From: Amphibalanus amphitrite
Taxonomy: Eukaryota > Arthropoda > Thecostraca > Balanomorpha > Balanidae
Assembly (NCBI RefSeq): GCF_019059575.1
Contig: NW_024881792.1
Location: forward strand, 248,001-312,000
Reading direction: 5' to 3'
Length of the DNA stretch: 64,000 bases
The position numbers and the translations under genes are program-made. Under the pieces are notes generated by a model that saw only the letters and a list, made by a program, of their open reading frames with translations, was not told where the DNA came from and made no database searches. Below, in pieces: positions 20,430 through 32,888 of this stretch (its first letter is position 1; each line of letters opens with the position of its first letter).

Positions 20430-22559
20430 TAACCGCAGGTTGTTTCTTCATTGACAAACACTATTCGTTAGAATTGTGTTTTTCTATTGAAAAACAACCG
20501 GAGCGGTCCTTCTCCGGGCTATGTTTTGCATGGTTGGCAGCGAATCAGTACAACTTGATTGGGGCCTAAACGAATCGCTCAATCTTCGTAAAAAGTTCAG
20601 GGTATGAGCTCCCGCAGGCGATCTACCTGATGGCACCGGTCGCTACTCGCTCAGAATTCTTTTGCGCGTGGCACGTGCGATTCCATTTTCCCCATGTTAA
20701 GTCAACGGGGTTTTGGACACTTTTTGCGCGATCGCGAATAGCGGAAAAAATCGCCGATCAAGGTAGGGTTTGCTGCACCCCATTTTATGACCGACACGTT
20801 CAGGTACACGCCCGTGGGCGCCGTATACCCGTCAGAATTCGTTAACTTGAGTTGCACGAGTTTGAAGTTGAACTTTTTTTGCTCCCCATGCTAAGTCAAT
20901 GGACGTTTTTGCAGAGACATTTTCATTCGTTCATTGCACAAAATTATATGATACGATTTTGTTTAAACTTTCAGGACCTGTTGAGAAACGACCATAGAAC
21001 ATGTTGTTATGCTTCGTTATGAAATATAATGGCCCGTTTTGGGGTAATCGGCACGTGCATTTTCCCATAGGGTTAACATGGGAAAAAAATAAAATGCGAT
21101 TTGCGAAAAATTTCGTCAATTATATTTGCTGATATTTTTAGGGTCGGATCTCGGGCTGGCACCCCAACTGACGGTGGTAACTACTTAAAATATAATTGAC
21201 AAAATTTCGGGTAATCGTCACAAACAGTTACCCCATGTTGAGCCTATGGCGATTTCGAAAAATTATTTTCAAATCGATTTTGTCAAAAATTTCCACGTTA
21301 GATTTTGAAAATGTTCCAATATGTTGTGCCCCAGGGTGTCGGCTACCACATGGTATGGGTCAGATATGGGGCGATTGAAAAGCACGTGCCACGTGCAAAC
21401 GTGTTTGATGGGGTAACCTCCGGGAAAATCCGACATTGGCCTACTCGGGGTCCTCTGGCGTGGAAACGACTTCAACTAGCGACACCAAATCAGTGCAGCC
21501 GGTGAGCAGATGAGTCCAGCTTGTCGCACTAGTGGTCACGTGTCGCACGTGCTATTGCACGTGCCGTGGCAGGGGGTCAATTTTGGTGCTTAAATATACT
21601 AGCATTGTGAAATGCAAGGAGTGAGGGAAATAGCCGTCAGGCCGTCAGTTTTTATGATAGGGTCGATCTGAAAACGGGTTTAGGCACAGAATGAAGACGT
21701 CTAAAAAACTGCTATCTCGGATTTTTTGTAAAATGAAAAATTTAAAATTCTGGGGAAGTTATATATTCGAAAGGTGAAATTTCCCTAAATTTTCCCGTTT
21801 TTCGAGTTTAGCCGTCCACTGTTCGGAGACGGTGACACCGGCCGGGGTCATCTTTTACATGCTGATGGCCACGTCGATGGGTCATCACGTGGCGTGAACG
21901 GTGAAGCTATCAGAGGTCCGGCACGTGCCACGTGGCCACGTGTTTGAGTCCCGTACCTCCCAGATTATCGTGTGTTTGCCGATTTGTGGCCTTATAGCAC
22001 GAAAACAGCACAAGCCAGGAACACTGAAATGGTGCAATCAGCGAGCGGACAAGTCCTGCTTACACCACCGGCGGTCACGTGGCACACGTGCAAATTTGTG
22101 CACCTCCGTTGCGGAGATATTTTATAGTGAAATATTGAAATAAACATAACTTTGTCAGTTTAAGTCCAATTGGGCTAGATTTTAGTGGGTGGATAAAATT
22201 GTTAAGCGACAGGAACGAATGCGCCACGTTTGTTGCAGTGCGCCACGTTTGTCTCAAAGCGCCATTTTTGCCGCAAATCACAGAATGTGCCTAACTTTAT
22301 CGAACATGGGACGATTAGGATGCGCTTTGATTGAGGGATGGCTGCTTAAACGGCAGATATGAATTCACCACACTTGCCGCAAGGCGCCATATTTGTCTTA
22401 ATGCGTCAGTGTTTAGTTTAACGGACGGCGTGCGTTTTTTTTTGCGGCAGTGTTTGTAGCACACCGACTCCCGTGTGCACGTGCAAGGCTCATCCCCTCG
22501 TTTGGCGGCGGGCGTTTTTGCTGCGTTTTCAAAGGTGCTTGCTCAAACAACCTGCGGTC
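20430..22559 (+). repeat. Repeat unit 4, type B
   Basis: A variant hairpin (TTGTTTCTTCATTGACAAAC) is followed by the shared head, then the type B tail starting GAAATATAATGG in place of monomers. The tail holds the inverted repeat GTCAATTATATTT (about 21115-21127) / AAATATAATTGAC (about 21188-21200), the hairpin TTTTCCCAT...ATGGGAAAA near 21060, and GCGCCACGTTTGT words near 22,220-22,265. The 3' inverted start is present near 22,545-22,560. Confidence 0.88.
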
Positions 22560-22668
22560 TATCCGCTGTCCTATTAGCTCCACTATTTTTTTCTGAGTTA
22601 TGAGCCTCCCGGTTCGATGTGCCTTCAGCTGTCGCCAGTGCTACGGAACGAGATACAGCTTCTTCTAC
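22560..22668. other. Unique segment replacing a unit's 5' hairpin
   Basis: Between the 3' inverted start of unit 4 and the head of unit 5 lies about 110 bp found nowhere else in the window. The downstream head begins at GTCTGGCCGCGAATCAG, so unit 5 has lost its hairpin here. Confidence 0.7.
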
Positions 22669-24570
22669 ATGTCTGGCCGCGAATCAGTACAACTTGACGG
22701 GGGCCTAGACGAAATGTACAATCTTCGTAAAAAGTTCAGGGTATGGGCTCCCGCAGGCGATCTACCTGATGGCACCGGTCGCTACTCGCTAAGAAGTCTT
22801 TTGCGCGTGGCACGTGCGATTCCATTTTCCCCATGTTAAGTCAACGGGGTTTTGGACACTTTTTGCGCGATCGCGAATGGCGGGAAAACGAGCCAAGAAG
22901 GAGGTGGTTTTCTTCCCAGCATTTTATGGCAAACACGTTTGGGTACACGCCAGTGTGCGCTGTATACCCCTCAGAATCTTGGAACGGTGCTTTGCACGAG
23001 GTCAAAGTTGGAATTTTGCTGTGTTCCATGTTAAGTCAATGGACGGCGATGCCGAGACTTTGCAGAGACATTTTCATTCGATCTTTGTACAAAATTTTAG
23101 AGATAGATTTTGCCCAAACTCTTATATCTTGTAGAGGAAAGAGCATAGTACATGCCGTTATGCTTCGTTAAGCTGGCAAAACTCATTTTTTCTTATAAAG
23201 TTCATTTGAAATTTAAAATTTTTAACATGGAAAGTCAATGGGAGCGTCTTTGTTGCTTAATAACTTTTTACGTTGCAGATATACCAAAGTGAAAAGTTAA
23301 TAAAATATACAACTTACGATGCTCTTTCCAACAATGTATAGAACGTCACTGCACGATGTGCCGTTTTTAAGAAAAGCTGTAAAAAAGCGGGGCTCGACTG
23401 TGACTTGAACCCAACCACATTAGAGTATACGAACAGGTGACGGCGATACCTCCCATGTGCGGACGCGACACTGATTATTGCTAAATATTAGCAGTAGGCC
23501 GCCTGTGGGGTGCCTTTACAAACCTTATATCTCTGCAACCACTGGACCCATTCACTCGCGGTCTTTTGTGTGGGATAGCTTCTTCCTTTCTCACACGTAG
23601 TGTGCTACTCTCGATGCGTATGTGTGACCCCTAATGCACGTGCCACGTGCAAAACGATGAGAAGTCAGTTCAGTAACAAGTCTAATAACTCTGTAGTTAG
23701 TTTGCCGATTGCGCTGGTACTTTGCATGGATGTTGGCACGCACCCGGCAATGCATTTCCATGTGTCACGGTTGGGGTGCCGCTGCACGTGCGCACGGGCA
23801 GGGTGACGCTTCCAGATCTCGAGAATGGCTGGGCCGATTGTGATCAAAGTTGGTACACCCTTAGGGCTCGGCGAGTAGGGTGCCGTGCACAAGTCAGATG
23901 GGACCCAGTTTGCACGTGCGCACGTGCAGGCTGACGCTTCCATATCTCAAGAACGTCTGGACCGACTGTGCTCAAATTTGGCATACCACTAGAGACTGGT
24001 TAGTAGGGTGCCGTGCACAAGTCAGATGGGATCCATTTTGCACGTGCGCACGTGCAGAGTGACGCTTCCAGATCTCAAGAACGGCTGGATCGATTGCACT
24101 CAAATTCGGCACACATTTAGAGACCGGTTAGTAGGGTGCTGCGCACAAGTCAGTTAGTATGTATATTCATGTGTCACGATTGGGGTGCAACTGCACGTGC
24201 TCACGTGTAGGGGTCGCTTCCAGATCTTGAAAACGGCTGGGCCGATTGAGCTCAAATTTCGTACACCGCTAGAGACCGGCGAATAGAGTGCCGTGCACAA
24301 GTCAGTTGGGACCCAGCTTGCACGTGCGCACGTGAAGGGTGCCGCTTCAAGATCTCGAAAATGGCCGGGCCGATTGCACTCAAATTTGGCACACCGCTAT
24401 AGACCGGCGAATAGGGTGCCGTGCACGTCAGTCCGTAGCACACCGACTCCGGTCTGCACGTGCAAGGTTCATCCTCTCGTTTGGCGGCGGGCGTTTTTGC
24501 TGCGTTTACAAAGGTGCTTGCTCAAACAACCTGCGGTCCCGCGATGCGGAGCCCAGCATCGCAGATGCTG
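22669..24570 (+). repeat. Repeat unit 5, type A, lacking 5' hairpin
   Basis: Type A head, middle and monomers, with the 3' inverted start at about 24522-24537 and the terminal hairpin. Unlike other copies the hairpin's right arm is complete here, giving the 12-bp stem GAGCCCAGCATC/GATGCTGGGCTC. Confidence 0.9.
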
Positions 24571-24797
24571 GGCTCTGTCAGCTCTTGAGGGCCCCTGCCC
24601 CCTGCCCTCCTTAACCCCCTCTTGGGGCCGATGCCTAAGGGTCCCACATGAGCACCTGAAAGCCCAGCCCAGGAGCCCAGCATCGCAGATGCTGGGCTCT
24701 GTCAGCTCTTGAGGGCCCCTGCCCCCTGCCCTCCTTAACCCCCTCTTGGGGCCGATGCCTAAGGGTCCCACATGAGCACCTGAAAGCCCACAGAGTT
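24550..24797. repeat. 124-bp direct repeat carrying the unit's terminal hairpin
   Basis: GAGCCCAGCATC...GATGCTGGGCTC and the following GTCAGCTCTTGAGGGCCCC... are repeated once, 124 bp apart. The terminal hairpin of the array unit has thus been copied together with flanking minisatellite DNA. Confidence 0.88.
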
Positions 24798-25610
24798 ATC
24801 TCAGGGCCCCATACCATTTTCTGAAGGCCCTCACCGGCTCTTGAGGGGCCCCAGACCGATATCCAAGGACCTCTGGCCAATGCCCGGGGGCGCAGGCCGA
24901 TGCCCGAGGGCCCCAAGCCGTTACCCGAGGGCCTAACACGGCTATCGCAGGGTATAATGCCACTTTCCGAGGGCCCTAACCGGCTCTTGAGGGCCCCAGG
25001 CCGATTCCTGAGATCCCCAGGCTGATGTGAGAGGGCCGACCGACTGAGGCGGCCCCTACGTCAGTTTCTAAGGGCGTCCATGACCGCCGTCTGGTCAAAG
25101 CTGATCTCTGGGGGACCTACGCAGGTTTTTAAGTGCACTCAGCTCTTGTTTAGGATCTCACACCGGCCTCTGAGATCGGATGGCTTATGCATGCCGCAGA
25201 GGAGCCCTTACCGGCTCCTGAGGGCTCCGTGCTGATAGTTGAGGGCCCCATGCCAATACTCGAGAGTCCCATTCAGTAATCTCAGCGCCCTACACCAGTT
25301 TGAGGAACGCCGTTCGGCCAAGGCCGACCTCCGAGGAAAAGCCCTTTGCAAGCCTCGGAGTGCCCTCACTTTCTTTTTTAGGATCTCACACCAACCTCTG
25401 AAGTCGCAGGGCTAAAGGATGCTTCTGATAACCCTTACTAGCTCGGACCCAAATCGATGCATGATGGCCCGACAGAAATGCCTGAGCAGCCCACACAGTA
25501 ATATCAGGGCTCACACCAGTTTCTGAGGGCCTACACGAACGCTTTTTGGCCAAGGTCGATGTCTCGGGGCCTTATTCAGGCATCGAGGCTACCCGGGCGC
25601 CAAGAGACGG
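24571..25610. repeat. Degenerate 21-22-bp GC-rich minisatellite
   Basis: Many diverged copies of GAGGGCCCCAGGCCGATNCC follow one another at about 21-22 bp, clearest at 24,830-25,040. No ORF is credible. It lies between unit 5 and the TTAA-family copy. Confidence 0.75.
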
Positions 25611-25767
25611 TGGGGAGCCTCCAGGCGAGCTTGCTTGGTAGTCTAGACGGCGGAACGGGGAGGGCACCGGGGCACCGTGCCCCCCTTTGATTTGGGCATT
25701 TTAACATTAGCCCTATGGGCGTTGCATTGAAAGAATGGGACCAAAAGTCGGCAGTGCCCCCCCCCCC
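25611..25767. other. GC-rich spacer
   Basis: Short non-coding stretch ending in a run of eleven C. It contains AACATTAGCCCTATGGG, akin to the CCCATAGGGTTAACATGGG palindrome of type B units. No other feature seen. Confidence 0.4.
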
Positions 25768-26655
25768 TTAACCCGCGCGGGGCTGGGGTCTCCAGCCGAA
25801 CGCGCGGGGCTGGGGGGGGGGGTAAATTTTACCCCCCCTGTTATCTCCCGAACTAACGGTCCGATTTGGAAAATTCAAACGCCAATCGAAAGCTCTCATC
25901 ACGAACTACTAAAAACATGTACTTAATTTAAAGTTTGAGGTCAAGGTCAAGGTCAGGTCAAGGGTACAAATTGCAAGTTTCTACAGTATCGGCCTTGCAC
26001 CGTAGTTGCCGAAGAATGGAGTCATGGACTGAGACTGATCGCCCAAAACGTGTTCTTAGGCTACCAAGACAATATTCGTTGCATAAAATATCATTCAGAG
26101 GTCAAGGTCAAGGTCAGGTCAGGTCAGGTCAGGTCACCAAAAAACAAAATATAGAAAAGGGCATATGCGACACATGTTTTATGGGTCATTTTACTCATAG
26201 AATTCAATAGGCACACTCAATAAGTGATATGGACCACCTCTGGATGAATTTCAGGTCGAGGTCAGGTCAAGGTCAGGTCAAGTGAGGTCAAATTTTGAAG
26301 TTGCTTGTTAAGGCCTAAAAAGGTGTCTATCTGATGCAGTTTTTCACGGCGAATCGAATGGTGCTATTTTTGTTTCCGTACGAGGTCTAGAACTTCCAAA
26401 AAGTCATTTTTCAAAAATTTTGTGTGTCGTGACGTCATAAAATTTTGAATAACTCCCACATTTTTGAACCGATTCTTCTAAAATTTGGTATGTAGGTGCA
26501 CATAGACCACTTCTCTGACATATATTCCGGTTTTTTCGATAGACTCAAAATTTTGGATTTTATAATGATTTTCCCAAAAAAGTCAGTTTTTTGAAAAAAT
26601 TTAGGCCAAAATCCAAAATTTTCAAAAAACCGAGATAGCCATTTGATAGACAAAG
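25768..26655. mobile_element. TTAA-family element, second copy (partial)
   Basis: Begins TTAACCCGCGCGGGGCTGGGG and carries a G-tract palindrome around TAAATTTTA (about 25,812-25,838). It holds three AGGTCA clusters and a GACACATGTTTTATGGGT block that matches the minus strand of the copy at 10430-11341, so it lies in opposite orientation. Its far end is not seen; a new repeat unit starts at 26656. No ORF. Confidence 0.7.
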
Positions 26656-28441
26656 TAACCGCAGGTTGTTTGAAAAGACAAACACTATTCGTTAGAATTG
26701 TGTTTTTCTATTGAAAAACAACCGGAGCGGTCGTTCTCCGGGCTATGTTTTGCAAGTCTGGCAGCGAATCGAGACATCTTGATTGGGGCCTAGACGAAAT
26801 GTACAATCTTCGTAAAAAGTTCAGTGTATGGGCTCCCGGAGGCGATCTACCTTATGGCACCGGTCGCTACTCGCTTAAAACCTCGTGGCACGTGGCACGT
26901 GCGATACCATTTTCCCCATGTTAAGTCAACGGGGTTTTGGACACTTTTTGCGAGATCGCGAATGGCGGGAAAACGAGCCAAGGAAGAGGTGGTTTTCTTC
27001 CGAGCATTTTATGGCAAACACGTTCCGGTACACGCCAGTGTGCGCTGTATACCCCTCAGAATCTCGGAACGTGTCTTTGCACGAGGTCAAAGTTGGAATT
27101 TTGCTGTGTCCCATGTTAAGTCAATGGACGGCGATGTCGAGACTTTGCAGAGACATTTTCATTCGATCTTTGTACAAAATTTTAGAGATAGATTTCGCCC
27201 AAACTCTTATATCTTGTAGAGAAAGGAACATAGTACATGCTGGTGTGCTTCGTTAAGCTGGCAGAAATCGTTTTTTCTAATAAAGTTCGTTTGAAAATGA
27301 AAATTTTTAACATGGAAAGTCAATGGGTGCGTCTTTATTCCTCTATAACTTTTATTGTTAGTAATATACATAGGTGAAAAGTTCATATAATATACAACAT
27401 TTGATGCTCTTTCCACTGATGTATAGAACGTCACTGCACGATGTGCCGTTTTCAAGAAAAGTTGTAAAAAAGCAGGGCTCGACTGTGACTTGAACCCAAC
27501 CACAATAGAATATACGAACAGGTGAAGGGGACACCTCCCATGTGCGGACGCGACACTGATTATTGCTAAATATTAGCAGTCGGCCGCCGTGGGGGCGCCT
27601 TTACAAACCTTATATCTCTGCAACCACTGGACCGATTCACTCGCAGTCTTTTGTGTGGGATAGCTTCTTCCTTTCTTACACGTAGTGTGCTACTCTCGAT
27701 ACGTATGGGTCACCCCTTATGCACGTGCCACGTGCAAAACGAAGAGGCGTCAGTTTGGTAAGAAGTCTAATTACTCTGTAGTTAGTTTGCCGATTGCGCT
27801 GATACTTGGCTGGGATGTAGGCAACCGCCGCGCAATGCATTTCCATGTGTCACGGTTGGGGTGCAGCTGCACGTGCGCACGGGCAGGGTGACGATTCCAG
27901 ATCTCGAGAACGGCTGGGCCGATTGTGATCAAAGTTGGCACACCGCTAGGGATCGGCGAGTAGGGTGCCGTGCACAAGTCAGATGGGGCCCAGTTTGCAC
28001 GTGCGCACGTGCAGGCTGACGCTTCCATATCTCAAGAACGGCTGGACCGACTGTGCTCAAATTTGGCATACCACTAGAGACTGGTTAGTAGGTTGCCGTG
28101 CACAAGTCAGTAAGTATGTATTTTCATGTGCCACGGTTGGGGTACAACTGCACGTGCGCACGTGTAGGGGTCGTTTCCAGATCTTGGAAACGGCTGGGCC
28201 GAATGCGATTAAATTTGGTACATCGCTAGAAACCAGCGAATAGAGTGCCGTGCACAAGTCAATTGGGACCCAGCTTGCACGTGCGCACGTGCAGGGTGCC
28301 GCTTCAAGATCTCGAAAACGGCCGGGCCGATTGCACCCAAATTTTGCACACCGCTCTAGACGGGCGAATAGGGTGCCGTGCACGTCAGTTTTTAGCACAC
28401 CCACTCCGGTCTGCACGTGCAAGGCTCATCCTCTCGTTTGG
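26656..28441 (+). repeat. Repeat unit 6, type A, 3'-truncated
   Basis: Complete to the last monomer, with CACGTG palindromes near 27868, 27995, 28150 and 28277, then cut at CTCGTTTGG where the next TAACCGCAGG begins. The same unit recurs at 46666-48451. Confidence 0.92.
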
Positions 28442-28486
28442 TAACCGCAGGTTGTTTGAAAAGACAAACACTACGAAGACGACTTG
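28442..28486. repeat. 45-bp hairpin stub
   Basis: TAACCGCAGG start cut after ACAAACACTA, followed by CGAAGACGACTTG and another TAACCGCAGG. Repeated at 48452-48496. Confidence 0.9.
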
Positions 28487-30367
28487 TAACCGCAGGTTGT
28501 TTGAAAAGACAAACACTATTCGTTAGAATTGTGTTTTTCTATTGAAAAACAACCGGAGCGGTCGTTGTCCGGGCTATGTTTTGCAAGTCTGGCAGCGAAT
28601 TGGGGCAACTTGGTAGGGGCCTAGACGAAATGTACAATCTTCGTAAAAAGTTCAGTGTATGGGCTCTCGGAGGCGATCTACCTGATGGCACCGGTCGCTA
28701 CTCGCTAAGAAGTCTTTTGCGCGTGGCGCGTGCGTTTGAATTTTCGCCCATGTTAAGTCAATGGGGGTTTGGGGGTCTTTTTGCGCCATCGGGAATGGCG
28801 GAAAAACGAGCCAAGGAAGAGGTGGTTTTCTTCCCAGCATTTTATGGCAAACACGTTCAGGTACACGCCAGTGTGCGCTGTATACCCCTCAGAATCTCGG
28901 AACGTGTCTTTGCACGAGGTCAAAGTTGGAATTTTGCTGTGTCCCATGTTAAGTCAATGGACGGCGATGCCGAGACTTTGCCGAGACATTTTCATTCGAT
29001 CTTTGTACAAAATTTTAGAGATAGATTTCGCCCAAACTCTTATATCTTGTAGAGGAAAGAGCATAGTACATGCCGTTATGCTTCGTTAAGCTGGCAGAAC
29101 TCATTTTTTCTTATAAAGTTAATTTGAAATTTAAAATTTTTAACATGGAAAGTCAATGGGAGCGTCTTTGTTGCGTAATAACTTTTTACGTTGCAGATAT
29201 ACCAAAGTGAAAAGTTAATTAAATATACAACTTTCGATGCTCTTTCCAACAATGTATAGAACGTCACTGCACGATGTGCCGTTTTTAAGAAAAGCTGTAA
29301 AAAAGCAGGGCTCGACTGTGACTTGAACCCAACCACATTAGAGTATACGAACAGGTGACGGCGATACCTCCCGTGTGCGGATGCGACACTGATTATTGCT
29401 AAATATTAGCAGTAGGCCGCCTGTGGGGTGCCTTTACAAACCTTATATCTCTGCAACCACTGGACCGATTCACTCGCGGTCTTTTGTGTGGGATAGCTTC
29501 TTCCTTTCTTACACGTAGTGTGCTATTCTCGATGCGTATGGGTGACCCCTAATGCACGTGCCACGTGCAAAACGATGAGAAGTCAGTTCAGTAACAAGTC
29601 TAATAACTCTGTAGTTAGTTTGCCGATTGCGCTGGTACTTTGCATGGATGTTGGCACGCAACCGGCAATGCATTTCCATGTGTCACGGTTGGGGTGCCGC
29701 TGCACGTGCGCACGGGCAGGGTGACGCTTCCAGATATCGAGAACGGCTGGGCCGATTGTGATCAAACTTGGCACACCGCTAGAGGCTGGTTAGTAGGGTG
29801 CCGTGCACAAGTCAGATGGGACCCGTTATGCACGTGCGCACGTGCAGGCTGACGCTTCCAGATCTCAAGAACGGCTGGGCCGACTGTGCTCAAAATTGGC
29901 ATACCGCTAGAGACTGGTTAGTAGTGTGCCGTGCACAAGTCAATTAGTATGTATTTTCATGTGCCACGGTTGGGGTGCAGCTGCACGTGCGCACGGGTAG
30001 GGGTCGTTTCCCGATCTTGGAAACGGCTGGGCCGATTCAGATTAAATTTGGTACATCGCTAGAAACCGGCGAATAGAGTGCCGTGCACAAGTCAATTGGG
30101 ACCCAGGTTGCACGTGCGCACGTGCAGGGTGTCACTTCCAGATCTCGAAAACGGCCGGGTCGATTGCACTCAAATTTGACAAACCGCTAGAGACCGGTTA
30201 GTAGAGTGCAGTGCACGTCAGTCCGTAGCACACCGACTCCGGTCTGCACGTGCAAGGCTCATCCTCTCGTTTGGCGGCGGGCGTTTTTGCTGCGTTTACA
30301 AAGGTGCTTGCTCAAACAACCTGCGGTCCCGCGATGCGGAGCCCAGCATCGCAGATGCTGGTAAAAT
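28487..30367 (+). repeat. Repeat unit 7, type A, complete
   Basis: Hairpin, head, middle, monomers, 3' inverted start and terminal hairpin are all present; nine CACGTG hexamers counted. A 5-bp extra AAAAT precedes the next unit start at 30368. Confidence 0.92.
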
Positions 30368-32102
30368 TAACCGCAGGTTGTTTGAAAAGACAAACACTAT
30401 TCGTTAGAATTGTGTTTTTCTATTGAAAAACAACCGGAGCGGTCGTTCTCCGGGCTATGTTTTGCAAGTCTGGCCGCGAATTGGGGCAACTTGATTGGGG
30501 CCTAGACGAAATGTACAATCTTCGTAAAAAGTTCAGCGTATGGGCTCCCGGAGTCGATCTACCTGATGGCATCGGTCGCTACTCGCTAAAAAGTCTTTTG
30601 CGCGTGGCGCGTGCGATTCCATTTTCCCCATGTTAAGTGAACGGGGTTTTGGACACTTTTTGCGCGATCGCCAATGGCGGGAAAACGAGCCAAGAAGGAG
30701 GTGGTTTTTTTTTCCTAGCATTTTATGGCAAACACGTTCAGGTACACGCCAGTGTGCGCTGTATACCCCTCAGAATCTCGGAACGTGTCTTTGCACGAGG
30801 TCAAAGTTGGAATTTTGCTGTGTCCCATGTTAAGTCAATGGACGGCGATGCCGAGACTTTGCAGAGACATTTTCATTCGATCTTTGTACAAAATTTTAGA
30901 GATAGATTTCGCCCAAACTCTTATATCTTGTAGAGGAAAGAGCATAGTACATGCCGTTATGCTTGGTTAAGCTGGCAGAACTCATTTTTTCTTATAAAGT
31001 TAATTTGAAATTTAAAATTTTTAACATGGAAAGTCAATGGGAGCGTCTTTGTTGCTTAATAACTTTTTACGTTGCAGATATACCAAAGTGAAAAGTTAAT
31101 AAGATATACAACTTTCGATGCTCTTTCCAACAATGTATAGAACGTCACTGCACGATGTGCCGTTTTTAAGAAAAGCTGTAAAAAAGCAGGGCTCGACTGT
31201 GACTTGAACCCAACCACATTAGAGTATACGAACAGGTGACGGCGATACCTCCCATGTGCGGATGCGACACTGATTATTGCTAAATATTAGCAGTCGGCCG
31301 CCTGTGGGGTGCCTTTACAAACCTTATATCTCTGCAACCACTGGACCGATTCACTCGCAGTCTTTTGTGTGGGATAGCTTCTTCCTTTCTTACACGTAGT
31401 GTGCTATTCTCGATGCGTATGGGTGACCCCTAATGCACGTGCCACGTGCAAAACGAAGAGGTGTCAGTTCGGTTACAAGTCTAATAACTCTGTAGTTAGT
31501 TTGCAGATTGCGCTGGTACTTTGCATGGATGTTGGCACGCACCCGGCAATGCATTTCCATGTGTCACGGTTGGGGTGCCGCTGCACGTGCGCACGGGCAG
31601 GGTGACGCTTCCAGATCTCGAGAACGGCTGGGCCGATTGTGATCAAACTTGGCACACCGCTAGAGGCTGGTTAGTAGGGTGCCGTGCACAAGTCAGATGG
31701 GACCCGTTATGCACGTGCGCACGTGCAGGCTGACGGTTCCAGATCTCAAGAACGGCTGGGCCGACTGTGCTCAAAATTGGCATACCGCTAGAGACTGGTT
31801 AGTAGTGTGCCGTGCACAAGTCAGTTAGTATGTATTTTCATGTGCCACGGTTGGGGTGCAGCTGCACGTGCGCACGGGTAGGGGCCGTTTCCCGATCTTG
31901 GAAACGGCTGGGCCGATTCAGATTAAATTTGGTACATCGCTAGAAACCGGCGAATAGAGTGCCGTGCACAAGTCAATTGGGACCCAGGCTGCACGTGCGC
32001 ACGTGCAGGGTGTCGCTTCCAGATCTCGAAAACGGCCGGGTCGATTGCACTCAAATTTGGCACACCGCTATAGACCGGCGAATAGGGTGCCGTGCACGTC
32101 AG
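30368..32102 (+). repeat. Repeat unit 8, type A, 3'-truncated
   Basis: Type A unit cut at GTGCACGTCAG, just before the usual CCGTAGCACACC, by the next TAACCGCAGG. Confidence 0.92.
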
Positions 32103-32888
32103 TAACCGCAGGTTGTTTGAAAAGACAAACACTATTCGTTAGAATTGTGTTTTTCTATTGAAAAACAACCGGAGCGGTCCTTCTCCGGGCTATGTTTTGC
32201 ATGTCTGGCCGCGAATTGGGGCAACTTGGGTCAGGCCTAAACTTGTGGCTCGATTTTCTTAAAAATTTCAGTGTATGGGCTCCCGCAGGCGATCTACCTG
32301 TTGGCACCGGTCGCTACTCGCTTAAAACCTCGTGGCACGTGGCACGTGCGATTCCATTTTCCCCATGTTAAGTCAACGGGGTTTTGGACACTTTTTGCGC
32401 GATCGGGAATAGCGGAAAAACGAGCCAAGGAAGAGGTGGTTTTCTTCCCAGCATTTTATGGCAAACACGTTTGGGTACACGCTGGTGTGCGCCGTATACC
32501 CCTCAGAACTTCGTAACGTGTCTTTGCACGAGGTCAAAGTTGAATTTTTTTCGCTCCCCATGTTAAGTCAATGGGCGTTTTTGCAGAGACTTTTTCATTC
32601 GCTCATTGTACAAAATTATATGATACGATTTTGTTTAAACTTTCAGGACTTGTTGAGAAAAGACCATAGAACATGGTGTTATGCTTCGTTAAGCTGTCAG
32701 AATTCGTTTGCTCTTTTGAAGCTCGTTTAAAAATGAAAAATTTTAACTTTGAAAGTCAATGGGAGCGTCTTTGATGCTTAATAACTTTTTACGTTTAAGA
32801 TATGTTTAAGTCAAAAGTTGATATTTTATACAACTTTTGATGCTCTTTCCAATGATATATAGAACGTTATTGCACGTTGTTCCGTTTT
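32103..32888 (+). repeat. Repeat unit 9, type C, truncated
   Basis: Hairpin and type C head and middle, ending within TGCCGTTTT where unique DNA begins. Its first roughly 570 bp recur at 60692 onward (offset 28,589). Confidence 0.9.

Larger units (their letters stand above)
26656..30362 (+). repeat. 3.7-kb duplicated block, copy 1
   Basis: Units 6 and 7 with the stub between them recur at 46666-50372, offset 20,010 bp, and all translations compared are the same. The copies part exactly after GATGCTGGTAA. Confidence 0.93.

Noticed and set aside
22574-22622. tRNA-like A and B boxes (GGTTCGATG near 22612) suggesting a SINE
   Set aside because: The B-box match is incomplete, the A-box is weak, and there is no cloverleaf or tail.
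26824-27219. 131-codon frame (MYGLPEAIYL...) and its copies in most type A units as a gene family
   Set aside because: It lies wholly in the repeat head, overlaps two other open frames of similar length, and its codons do not show protein-like constraint; copies differ freely by frameshift between units.
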